22,175 bases of DNA from assembly GCA_964588495.1 (NCBI GenBank), contig CAZPPS010000039.1, forward strand, positions 1 through 22,175. The letters run 5' to 3'. This stretch comes from CAVPKN01 sp964588495 (GTDB taxonomy: Bacteria > Chlamydiota > Chlamydiia > Chlamydiales > JAAKFR01). Of the stretch, positions 6,522 to 13,740 are shown in pieces. A program made the translations under genes and the position numbers. Every line of letters starts with the position of its first letter. Position 1 is the first letter of the stretch. The notes under the pieces were generated by a model. The model did not search any database. It saw nothing but the letters and a program-made list of their open reading frames with translations, and was not told the DNA's origin.

Positions 6522-7349
6522 ATGAAGACTTTCACATTTTGTTCTTTCAAAGGAGGTACTTGCAAAACCTCGTCAGCAATGCACATAGGGGCTTGCCTAG
6601 CAAAATTGCATAAAAAAAGAGTGCTGCTCATTGATTTTGACGCACAGGCAAATCTATCTATCGGTTTAGGCCTGGGGCCAGATGCAGAGGAAACAATAGC
6701 TCAAGTTTTACAAAACAAAGTGTCCTTACAAGATATCATCCAACCGACTGATATAAAAAACCTCTTCGTAGCACCGGCTAATGCATATTTGGATGGGATT
6801 GAACGCACAGCAGAATTGGGTAATGATCCATATTCTCATGAGCGCCTCAGACGCGTTTTAAAAAGCGTTGAGGATGAATTCGACTTCTGTTTTATCGATA
6901 CCCCACCAAGCTTGGGATGGCTTACGCAATCAGCATTTTTTGCTTCTCAACATAGCATCGTGTGTGCAATCCCTGAAGCATTTAGTGTCATTGCACTTAG
7001 ACGTCTGAGAGAATTTCATGATTCCATACGAGAGCATCATGCAATAGATGTCTTCGGAGTAATTCTTTCTTTTTGGGATGATAGGGGAGCTGTCAATCAA
7101 GCATTCATCGAAGAGATTAATTCTTCATTTGCAGATAAGCTATTCGACTGCAAAATCAGAAGAGATGTTGCCGTATCTCGCGCAGTATTGAAAGGACAAG
7201 TGGTTTTAGAAACAGAACCAAAATGTAGAGCTTCCGAAGATTTTAAGATGCTCACTCAAGAATTCCTAAAACGAATTAATGGTAACCAACCTAAGATTGC
7301 AAAAAAACTCGATAAACTGATCAAAAAGAAATCTACAGTGAGGGCATGA
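6522..7349 (+). CDS. parA: ParA-family partition ATPase (chlamydial plasmid pGP5-D homologue)
   Basis: This 275-residue protein has the deviant Walker A motif FKGGTCKTS (residues 9-17), Walker A' LIDFDAQANLS (36-46) and Walker B FIDTPPSLGWLT (124-135). The C-terminal stretch VILSFWDDRGAVNQAFIEEI and later KIRRDVAVSRAVLKG closely match the chlamydial plasmid protein pGP5-D as I recall it, which separates it from generic ParA proteins. ParA ATPases bind the nucleoid and move plasmid-partition complexes; pGP5-D has also been linked to gene regulation. It starts the maintenance block, overlaps the pGP6-D gene by 4 bases (ATGA), and is preceded by a strong promoter and a palindrome. No canonical ParB follows, so the partner may be the pGP6-D-like protein; that is inference. 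Confidence 0.92.
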   Translation: MKTFTFCSFKGGTCKTSSAMHIGACLAKLHKKRVLLIDFDAQANLSIGLGLGPDAEETIAQVLQNKVSLQDIIQPTDIKNLFVAPANAYLDGIERTAELGNDPYSHERLRRVLKSVEDEFDFCFIDTPPSLGWLTQSAFFASQHSIVCAIPEAFSVIALRRLREFHDSIREHHAIDVFGVILSFWDDRGAVNQAFIEEINSSFADKLFDCKIRRDVAVSRAVLKGQVVLETEPKCRASEDFKMLTQEFLKRINGNQPKIAKKLDKLIKKKSTVRA

Positions 7350-8110
7350 TGGGAAATAAGAACGTTTTTTCAAACCCAGCTTTGCAAAAAAAAGCACCTG
7401 CAAAATCCAATTTCAACCTGGTTCCAAATACAACAAATTTTAATTCTATCTTTCAAGTAAAGCCTCTTGAAAAACCCGAATCCAGTTTAATCGAAAACCT
7501 CCTAGCAGCAGGCTCTGGACCTGAAAGTCATACGAAAAGTCAAGTTCTTGCAGATACCAATACGCTTAAGAACCTAACGGCGGAAATTAAAGCTATAGGC
7601 AAGCAGGGCGTTCTCTTGATGGGGGAGAGAGTTGCAAAAGCGAGAGAAATTTTGCAATCTTACCATAACGGAACTTTTACAAAATGGCTTGATTCAACCT
7701 TTGGTAGTAAAAAGACAGGCTACAATATGCTGACGTACTATGATTTTTATTTGGCTTTGTCAGAAGTTGATCTCAAAGAGAAATTTCAAAAACTCCCTCA
7801 GAAGATCGCCTACATGCTTGCTTCTAGACAAGGTGACATGAAAAAAAAGGAAGCCATTGTTAGGGATTATGATGAGCAGGAATGTACCGATCTAATTTCC
7901 ATTATCCATGAAAAATTGCCGATCAAAGTTGAAGATAAAAGAAGCCACAAAGATGGTAGTCTTGCCTATATCCTTAAATTGAAAACTGAACTTAAACTCA
8001 TACTGCAAAAGAAAAAGAAAATTTCTGAAGAGGGGAGGGGAGCCTTGGAAGATTTACGTGACATGATTGATTCACTTTTGGCAACACCCTCAAAAAAGAA
8101 TAAACACTGA
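7346..8110 (+). CDS. pGP6-D homologue, chlamydial plasmid protein
   Basis: The 254-residue protein matches the chlamydial plasmid protein pGP6-D (247 residues in C. trachomatis) across its middle. LTAEIKAIGKQGVLLMGERV, TFTKWLDSTFGSKKTGYNML and KLPQKIAYMLASRQGDMKKK align with the pGP6-D segments containing LLLGEKIYNARKIL, SSWIELVFRTKSSAYNALAYYE and KSAYILAARKGDLKTK. The N-terminal 70 residues are low-complexity and probably disordered. It is translationally coupled to parA. pGP6-D's biochemical role is not settled; pairing with ParA and a helix-rich basic core suggest a DNA-binding partition partner (ParB-like in function). The gene's TGA stop forms the left end of the second palindrome at 8109. 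Confidence 0.9.
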   Translation: MMGNKNVFSNPALQKKAPAKSNFNLVPNTTNFNSIFQVKPLEKPESSLIENLLAAGSGPESHTKSQVLADTNTLKNLTAEIKAIGKQGVLLMGERVAKAREILQSYHNGTFTKWLDSTFGSKKTGYNMLTYYDFYLALSEVDLKEKFQKLPQKIAYMLASRQGDMKKKEAIVRDYDEQECTDLISIIHEKLPIKVEDKRSHKDGSLAYILKLKTELKLILQKKKKISEEGRGALEDLRDMIDSLLATPSKKNKH

Positions 8111-8129
8111 TATGTAACCGTTACATATC
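8109..8129. promoter_or_regulatory. Palindrome copy 2, between the pGP6-D gene and dnaB
   Basis: GATATGTAAC (8109-8118), C, GTTACATATC (8120-8129) is identical to the inner 21 bases of the palindrome at 6420-6442. It begins in the stop codon of the pGP6-D gene and ends 19 bases before the dnaB start, so it could control dnaB-pGP2 as the first copy controls parA-pGP6. A weak promoter precedes it (TTGGCA at 8078-8083, TAAACA at 8101-8106, 17-base gap). Confidence 0.7.
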
Positions 8130-8148
8130 TTAAAACTATAGGTGCAAA

Positions 8149-9516
8149 GTGGGTAAAAAGTCGATTGAAGACAACATACATTCAAAAGACGCAGAGATGA
8201 TGGTCTTAGGATGTATGTTATCCTCTCCTTCTTATTTCAAATCTGGCTTCGAGCTGCTTCAACTGCATGCGGAAGATTTCTATTATATCGAACACCAGGC
8301 AATTTTTTCCTCTTTACATGCTTTGCATCAAGAAGGCAGGAACGGATCTGATGTTTTCTTAGTTTTCGAGAAGTTAAAAGACAACGGGGAATTCAAAAAA
8401 GTAGAAGAAATAGGATATTTAACTAACCTCGCGGTATTTGCCGGAACCTCATCAGACTTTGAATCCTATTGTGAGATTTTGAAAAAATTCTCAATGCGAC
8501 GGGCTTTTATAGCTCGTTGTGATGACCTAAAGAAATTAGCCTTGGTTGAACAAAAAGACATCGCTTCCATAGCGGCTTTGGCCACATCAACCTTCAGTCG
8601 CTTTACACAAAATGCTACTCAACTAACCAATCAATCGATTCATGAAATTTCGAAAGGGGAGGGGAATGGATCATTTTTGGATGAACTAAAGCAAAAAAGG
8701 GCCAGGGGGGTCACAGAAGGCACCTGGCAAATCCCCGGCATACCTACAGGATTTAATGCATTAGATAGTGCGCTTGGAGGTCTCAGAAATGAAAATTTCA
8801 TTATTGTAGCAGCAAGACCAAGCGTAGGAAAAACTGCCTTTGCACTAAACCTTCTTCGCAATCTTGGGGTTGAGCAAAAAAAGCCTGTGGCTCTTTTTTC
8901 ATTGGAGATGACAGCAAACCAACTTTTTTTAAGATTACTTTCAACACAATCTGGGGTTACAGCTTCTAAAATTGAAACAGGCCAGGTTTCAGATTCTGAA
9001 ATGGAACAAATAGAGACTGCCGTTCAGCAACTGGAAGAAAGCCCTATTTGGATCAATGATAGCTGCTATGAAATTAATGCCATGACTGCTCAAATGAGGA
9101 AATTAGTGGCCGAACATGAGGTCTGTGCCTTCTTTATTGACTACGTAGGACTCATTAAACCAACCAAAGAAAGAGACATTAAGGCGTATGAAATAGGGGA
9201 TATAACCCGAACGCTCAAAAATCTTGCCAACGAGCTGCAAATACCTATTGTTTGCCTAGCCCAGTTAAATCGCCAAGCAGAACAATGTAGTAAACCGCAA
9301 TTGTCGATGCTGAAAGACAGCGGCAATCTGGAACAAGATGCTGACAGTGTCATCTTTCTTCATCGTAGGGATGATTCCTCTGACCAACAAGGTCAAATTG
9401 AAATAATCATCGCAAAAAATAGGCACGGAATAACTGACACATTTTCTTTCCAATTCACTAAAGAAATTGGTGTCATATCTGAATTTAGCAATAAATCAAA
9501 TTTTGTATGGAATTAG
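8149..9516 (+). CDS. dnaB: DnaB-type replicative helicase (chlamydial plasmid pGP1-D homologue)
   Basis: The 455-residue protein has the full DnaB layout. The N-terminal helical domain (about residues 10-110) begins KDAEMMVLGCMLSSP. The C-terminal RecA-like ATPase carries Walker A AARPSVGKTAF (221-231), catalytic Glu in FSLEMT (250-255), Walker B FFIDYVG (328-334), AQLNR (371-375), the late motif DSGNLEQDADSVIFLHR (390-406) and the arginine-finger region AKNRHG (422-427). It unwinds DNA ahead of the fork, here presumably at the plasmid origin. Size matches pGP1-D (451 residues), and the order with pGP2-D next is as in chlamydial plasmids. The start is GTG at 8149 just after the second palindrome; ATG 8197 is an alternative but would remove part of the conserved N-terminus. 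Confidence 0.95.
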   Translation: MGKKSIEDNIHSKDAEMMVLGCMLSSPSYFKSGFELLQLHAEDFYYIEHQAIFSSLHALHQEGRNGSDVFLVFEKLKDNGEFKKVEEIGYLTNLAVFAGTSSDFESYCEILKKFSMRRAFIARCDDLKKLALVEQKDIASIAALATSTFSRFTQNATQLTNQSIHEISKGEGNGSFLDELKQKRARGVTEGTWQIPGIPTGFNALDSALGGLRNENFIIVAARPSVGKTAFALNLLRNLGVEQKKPVALFSLEMTANQLFLRLLSTQSGVTASKIETGQVSDSEMEQIETAVQQLEESPIWINDSCYEINAMTAQMRKLVAEHEVCAFFIDYVGLIKPTKERDIKAYEIGDITRTLKNLANELQIPIVCLAQLNRQAEQCSKPQLSMLKDSGNLEQDADSVIFLHRRDDSSDQQGQIEIIIAKNRHGITDTFSFQFTKEIGVISEFSNKSNFVWN

Positions 9517-9519
9517 TAT

Positions 9520-10863
9520 ATGGCAAGTAAGCTAAAAAAAATGGAAGATGAAAGCAAAACTAATTTATCTGTCAAACAACTGAAAAAATTGATTGATCAA
9601 GGTGAGATGCCCATAGAAATGGGGGAATCTGTTCTTTCAAAAATATCTGTCGATGCAGCGGAAATTTCGAAACTCAAAAAACTCAAAAATAAAGATAGTT
9701 ACGTAAGAGGAGTAAAAAAATTAGCCGATAAAAACAAGTTACATGAAGCAGAAATTGAAAATCAAATCGCGCTGTACGATCTAGTTTTACAAAACAAAGA
9801 AACCTTTCTGAAAATCATCGAATCAGATGTCGGAATAAAGGCCAACAACAGGCCCGAAAAAATCCGCGCTTCGGGCCATTATTGGGATAACAAATTAAGA
9901 TACTCGGCACCTGATAAAAATGGCCACCAATTAACTCTATTTGACGTATTGGAAAAAGAGCCGACAAAAGAAAAACTGGCAAAATCAAGTTATATCGTGA
10001 GTAACATGGGGATTAACCTTGCTCCAGCAGAAAATAAGCTTGTCTCAGCACTGATCAAACTCTTAAACGATAAAAGTAACATCCAGAATTCTAAGCTAGA
10101 AAATTACTATAAGGGCAATGCTGATCATCCTTCGCTAGTTAAGAACTATGGAGGCACAGGGATTGATGTAACTGCCCCAGTTATTAAATTCAAGCCTGCT
10201 GAACTTTATAAAGCCTATTTAGATGGACATGACTACTCAGGCTCTGAAATAAAATACATAAAAAATATGGTGGATGAACTTGCCCGTAGAAACTTCTTGA
10301 TATCCTATGAACGGAAAAGGAAAGTCGTACGCGGAGGTAAGGAAGAAATACTGACTGATCTAATTGAAGACTTTCAACCTCTTTTTAAAATTATTCGCTA
10401 TACACCTGATTTGAATGAAGAGGAGTTGGATAGCTACAAAAAAAATCGCCAAAGCAGCGAAAAGTTCGAACAAAAAGGGGAGTATCTTTTGGCTCTCAAT
10501 CCAATTTTTGTTGATCAAATTGATCAAAAATATGTGGAGTTTCCACGCGATATTGAAAAAAGAACAAACGAAGCTGCTGGTGGCGCAAAAAAAGTTACAG
10601 AGGCAGATATTGCGTTAAGGGATTGGATTCTTAGAGAGCTGAGCAATGGAAGGACCTATTTTGAAATCAATGAAGAAAAGCTTCCATACACTCTAAAGTT
10701 AAATACCTACATCCGTGACTGTAGAAAAAAACTAATCAAAGAAAGAATCGACAGGGCCATTCAGGTGGCAAAGAATTTGGGCATATTGGACAAAGTTGTT
10801 ACAGAAATTAACCGAAGCGGTCAACCCAAACTCTGTTTTTATCTAAAAAATCCATTTTCTTAA
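9520..10863 (+). CDS. pGP2-D homologue, probable plasmid replication protein
   Basis: The 447-residue protein starts 3 bases after dnaB ends. Its C-terminal 300 residues match chlamydial plasmid pGP2-D: FKPAELYKAY (224-233), FQPLFKIIRYTPDLNEEEL (285-303), YLLALNPIFVDQIDQKYVEF (322-341) and the ending region around YIRDCRKKLIKERIDRAIQV. The 354-residue C. trachomatis protein has TKTEFLEAY, LSPIIRIYEGWEGLTDEE and PCPILVDQIESYFVI at equivalent places. The first 150 residues are an extra Lys-rich segment. pGP2-D is thought to act in plasmid replication. The adjacent 22-bp-pitch repeats downstream are natural binding-site candidates. Family match is good; initiator function is inference. Confidence 0.85.
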   Translation: MASKLKKMEDESKTNLSVKQLKKLIDQGEMPIEMGESVLSKISVDAAEISKLKKLKNKDSYVRGVKKLADKNKLHEAEIENQIALYDLVLQNKETFLKIIESDVGIKANNRPEKIRASGHYWDNKLRYSAPDKNGHQLTLFDVLEKEPTKEKLAKSSYIVSNMGINLAPAENKLVSALIKLLNDKSNIQNSKLENYYKGNADHPSLVKNYGGTGIDVTAPVIKFKPAELYKAYLDGHDYSGSEIKYIKNMVDELARRNFLISYERKRKVVRGGKEEILTDLIEDFQPLFKIIRYTPDLNEEELDSYKKNRQSSEKFEQKGEYLLALNPIFVDQIDQKYVEFPRDIEKRTNEAAGGAKKVTEADIALRDWILRELSNGRTYFEINEEKLPYTLKLNTYIRDCRKKLIKERIDRAIQVAKNLGILDKVVTEINRSGQPKLCFYLKNPFS

Positions 10864-10985
10864 GAATGGTGGGACGTGCATTACCTCAATCGACGTAGAT
10901 TAACTTTGTTCTAAAATGAAACCAGCCCATTTCTGCAGTGAAAATGTAACCTGATATTGCGGCAAGACGTTGTTCAATTTGTGGT

Positions 10986-12300
10986 ACCGTAGTCTAATGC
11001 AGAGTTTTTAAACTTATTAATATCCGCAATGCATAATGAAAATATCCAAGAATGCTTCTGCAATGATGCCATAAGGCAATGCGGAAGAAGATTAAAAATT
11101 GCACGCCAACCGTAGTTCATTGCAGAGAAAAAACTAAAATAAATCATTGGATATCTGACGTATACGTTTTTTTGAGAAAGCTTATCCAATTTCAGATGAA
11201 TCTTTGTACCGTAGTCTGATGCAGACACACATTCTTCTCACAAATAAAATGCCGTAGTTCGAAGCAGAGGTGTTTGCTCTAATGGCTGATTCCCAAAGTA
11301 TTAGAAAAACATATCCAAAGTTCCTCTGCAAAGATACCGTAGTCTGATGCAGAAAATTTCTGAGAAAATCAAATATTCTACCGTAGTTCATTGCAGAGCT
11401 AAAATGCGTAAGTGATTTAATATATGCTTGATACAATTTTAAGCTATATCTCTTTATCCTCATTTGACATTTTGAGACCGTAGTCTGATGCAGAAATGTA
11501 TTCTAATCACAAATAAAATGCCGTAGTCTAATGCAGATGTCTTCGTCTGAATAGCTGATTATCAAAACATTAGAGGAAAGAATCCCGTATTTTTCTGCAA
11601 AGGTACCGTAGTCTGATGCAGAAAAACTCCAAACTAATAGAATATTCTACCGTAGTATGTTGCAGACGGAATACGCTAAATATATAAGAATGTGTGTCAT
11701 ATGGTATTTCACTGAAATTTGGATTATATTTTTATAAATTTTGCACCGTAGTGCAATGCAGATAGATCTGCTACTTGCACAAAAAATACCGTAGTTCGAA
11801 GCAGAGGTGTTTCCTCTAATGTTTGATTCCCAAAATGTTAGTAAAACATATCCAAAATTCTGCTGCAAAGATACCGTAGTCTGATGCAGAAAATTTCCAA
11901 GTAAATCGAATGCTCTACCGTATTTCATTGCAGAAAGAAATGCCTTAAATAACTTAGAACAAGTTATATGCGGTATTTTTTTAAAAATCTTGTTTGATCT
12001 TGATACTATTTATACCGTAGTCTGATGCAGACTCACATTCATTTTCTCAAAAATTTCAAAGTTGGATGCAAAGACTGTTGCATTAACAGATAATCTTCAA
12101 GGTATTAGAAAAATACCAAGAAAAATTTTCTGCAACGATGACTCATTCAACACATCACAAACAGCGAAAAAATCTGCTTTACGTAGTGTGTTGCAGGAAA
12201 CATTTCTGTAACTTACAGATTATTAAAGAAATAGACGCAAAATTTCATTCTCAAAAACAAAGAGATATTGATTTAAACATGTACCGTAGTGCATTGCAGA
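10986..12300 (+). repeat. Dispersed 18-bp direct repeat array, consensus ACCGTAGTNNNNTGCAGA
   Basis: Clear copies start at 10986, 11109, 11208, 11251, 11336, 11380, 11477, 11520, 11605, 11649, 11745, 11788, 11873, 11917, 12014 and 12283. Diverged copies lie at about 11068 and 12180. All point the same way. The commonest version is ACCGTAGTCTGATGCAGA; the central four bases vary (CTGA, CTAA, TCAT, TCGA, GCAA, ATGT) and the flanks are nearly fixed. Spacings are 43-44, 85 and 96-97 bases, close to whole numbers of DNA turns, as expected for protein sites on one face. The region between pGP2 and 12951 has no convincing gene. It is a plausible iteron-type incompatibility locus, origin or centromere. 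Confidence 0.85.
11208..12282 (+). repeat. Four ~269-bp higher-order units of the repeat array
   Basis: Units begin at 11208, 11477, 11745 and 12014, with the next equivalent element at 12283, giving periods of 269, 268, 269 and 269. Each holds four 18-bp elements at internal offsets 0, 43, 128 and 172; in the fourth unit elements 2 and 3 have decayed. Flanking sequence is also related between units. CACAAATAAAATG recurs at 11239 and 11508, and a TCTGCAAAGAT-like block precedes element 3 in each unit (11325, 11594, 11862, 12129, and 11057 in a partial earlier unit). Conservation is strongest in the 18-mers, which implies an old tandem duplication whose binding sites have been kept under selection. 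Confidence 0.75.
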
Positions 12301-12431
12301 GAATTTCTTTCGTCTTAAATTAGGATTGCTCACTAAGGCTTTTCGTAAACACCTCATTTTCTTAAAGATACTTCATTTAAACTCCATAAATTACTAGCTG
12401 CTAGTGGCAGTCTAATATGGGTTTAAACATT

Positions 12432-12536
12432 TACGAAGTCTAATGCAGACTTTACCGTAGTTCATTGCAGTAAACACCGGAGTCTAATGCAGCAAACACC
12501 GAAGTTCAATGCAATTTTTGCGTAGTAGAGTGCAGC
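12432..12536 (+). repeat. Five tandem iterons at 21-22 bp pitch (candidate replication origin)
   Basis: Copies of the same 18-bp element start at 12432, 12454, 12476, 12498 and 12519, i.e. 22, 22, 22 and 21 bases apart, two helical turns each. They are more diverged than the array to the left (for example ACCGGAGTCTAATGCAGC at 12476). Chlamydial plasmids are known to carry four tandem 22-bp repeats at their origin, and this cluster has that pitch. An AT-rich stretch follows (12537-12600). It is the best candidate for the minimal origin, probably bound by the pGP2-D-like protein or another initiator. Confidence 0.65.
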
Positions 12537-12602
12537 AAGGCCAAATATATCAATCAAATAATCAGTCACTTAACTCAAAATTTCTAAGCGGGAGATCTTT
12601 TG

Positions 12603-12659
12603 AGATTCTATGAGAATCTATAAGAAGAAGCGATACCCGCCTTTGTGGTCGGGTACGCT
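12603..12659. other. Structured non-coding segment beside the iterons
   Basis: In the 414-base stretch 12537-12950 I see no gene. It contains a short inverted repeat (AGATTCT, ATG, AGAATCT, 12603-12619) and a longer hairpin in which AGCGATACCCG (12629-12639) pairs with CGGGTACGCT (12650-12659), leaving one bulged A and a 10-base loop. These could be part of the origin, a nick site or a small RNA; none is demonstrated. The rest (12660-12870) shows nothing I can name. Confidence 0.3.
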
Positions 12660-12875
12660 CCTTATTAGTGTTCATGCAATATACATCGTACACCACTCCT
12701 TAGCGTGCAGATTTACGCACTTTGATATGGGAGGGGTACTTCCCCCTTAAAATAGTGAACTATAAGTTTCCCCAAGTTCTTAGCGTTGTCCAGGACTGGC
12801 TTGAAGATATTTTTTTGTGCCTGCACAGCGTGCCATTTATCAAGCTGATGTAAGCAATAGGATCCGTTAAAATTT

Positions 12876-12942
12876 ATCACAGAAGTGCTCAAAATGTTAC
12901 ATTTCTGTGATCATAGAGGAAGTCAAATCCTATTTGACTTCC
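12876..12942 (-). terminator. Two stem-loops downstream of the 12951-13457 gene
   Basis: GGAAGTCAAAT (12918-12928) and ATTTGACTTCC (12932-12942) form a perfect 11-bp stem with a 3-base loop, 8 bases after the stop of the minus-strand gene. Further on, ATCACAGAA (12876-12884) pairs with TTCTGTGAT (12903-12911). Neither has a following T-run on the minus strand, so they may protect or pause the transcript rather than act as a standard intrinsic terminator. Confidence 0.45.
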
Positions 12943-12950
12943 CTAAGACG

Positions 12951-13457
12951 TCATTGAATAATTTCTGCGGCAGTTTGTTCTTGAACCAGTCTAACATAAG
13001 TTTGCCATAAGTCCTGATCAATGACTTTTGATTTCACCATTTCAATCATGTGCTTTTGCACTTGAGCAAGTGTCTGATGGGGAGATAGTATTTCAATCAT
13101 TTGATCAACCCCTTCGATCTGGGAACCAGCCTTTCTAAGAACTGTTAGCAGTTGATTGATTTCGGAGCGTTTCAACATCACTCCAGATTTGCTTTTCGTT
13201 CTGGAAGTAGAACGTGGCTTAGCAGGAATCATCGCGGGATTTTCATTATCAAGAATGTGAGTTTGAATCAGGTTTTGGAGTTCAGTGGGATTGGTTCTTT
13301 TAAGTTTTTTAAATGCGAGGTGATGAAGAAAGCCGTCTCCTTGAGGGATAAAACGGATAAGTTTCATTTCTTTTTCAACTCGCACTTTGCTCATGGCACG
13401 TGCAATGCAATTGTCTATTTCTTTCACAGAATTAATTTCTAAATCTTGAGTCAGCAT
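12951..13457 (-). CDS. Unknown 168-residue protein
   Basis: I do not recognise the family. The protein starts MLTQDLEINSVKEIDNCIAR, is soluble and mainly helical, and has a central basic, probably disordered linker (PAKPRSTSRTKSKSG, about residues 78-92) that separates two helical parts. The C-terminal part (RSEINQLLTVLRKAGSQIEG onward) is leucine-rich. AGGAG lies 7 bases before ATG 13457, so the start is secure. Upstream, 13485-13505 carries a motif nearly identical to one in front of the conjugation operon, suggesting shared control and perhaps a role in transfer or plasmid maintenance. A basic linker between helical domains is compatible with DNA binding, but no motif proves it. Confidence 0.65.
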   Translation of the reverse strand: MLTQDLEINSVKEIDNCIARAMSKVRVEKEMKLIRFIPQGDGFLHHLAFKKLKRTNPTELQNLIQTHILDNENPAMIPAKPRSTSRTKSKSGVMLKRSEINQLLTVLRKAGSQIEGVDQMIEILSPHQTLAQVQKHMIEMVKSKVIDQDLWQTYVRLVQEQTAAEIIQ

Positions 13458-13484
13458 ATTTTATCTCCTGGTTGCTTTCTATTG

Positions 13485-13505
13485 AACATAACAAATTGCA
13501 CAAAC
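13485..13505. promoter_or_regulatory. Motif shared with the tra operon control region
   Basis: AACATAACAAAT, TG, CACAAAC at 13485-13505 matches AACATAACAAAT, GTGC, CACAAAC at 4875-4897, differing only by two bases of internal spacing. Both lie upstream of minus-strand genes in the same orientation, here 28 bases from the ATG. The rest of 13458-13658 shows no gene. Confidence 0.5.
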
Positions 13506-13658
13506 GCATAAAAAATGTCACTGTTTTCTGCATTTTTTTAAACCATTTCATGAGAATGATTGCTTTATTTGCATCCAAAACTCTTCAGTAAGATTAAATT
13601 CCCAAACTACGGAAAACTATGGGAACAAGTTTCACATAATTTTATAGGAATTTTTTAA

Positions 13659-13690
13659 GCATCCTGTCAATATCCAAATTGACAGGATGC
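13659..13690 (-). terminator. Strong stem-loop downstream of the zinc-ribbon gene
   Basis: GCATCCTGTCAAT (13659-13671) and ATTGACAGGATGC (13678-13690) form a perfect 13-bp stem with a 6-base loop. It is about 50 bases past the stop of the minus-strand gene ending at 13741 and is the most stable hairpin seen in this part. On the minus strand the bases after the stem are A-rich, not T-rich, so it is an atypical terminator or mRNA-stabilising structure. Confidence 0.45.
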
Positions 13691-13740
13691 TAAACAAATT
13701 TCTTTGGTCTTGGCATTAAAAATCAATCTTATAACAGATA

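Noticed and set aside
10974..11228. 84-residue minus-strand frame in the partial first repeat unit
   Set aside because: Its codons follow the 18-bp elements, with no start signal or recognisable protein; it is a by-product of the repeats.
11182..11928. Two 93-residue minus-strand frames (11182-11463 and 11647-11928) with similar protein sequences
   Set aside because: They resemble each other only because both lie on equivalent parts of the repeat units. The unit between them breaks the frame, the ~269-bp period is not a multiple of three, and no good ribosome sites precede them.
12138..12323. 61-codon plus-strand frame
   Set aside because: It runs over two copies of the 18-bp element, has no ribosome site and has a composition unlike a protein.
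10986..12536. CRISPR array
   Set aside because: Repeats are only 18 bp with a variable centre, spacings alternate between about 43, 85 and 97 bases or are 22, spacers are related between units, and no cas gene is present.
12720..12760. Short GGGG/CCCC hairpin near 12733 as a regulatory site
   Set aside because: The stem is only four G-C pairs and has no partner feature; too weak to call.
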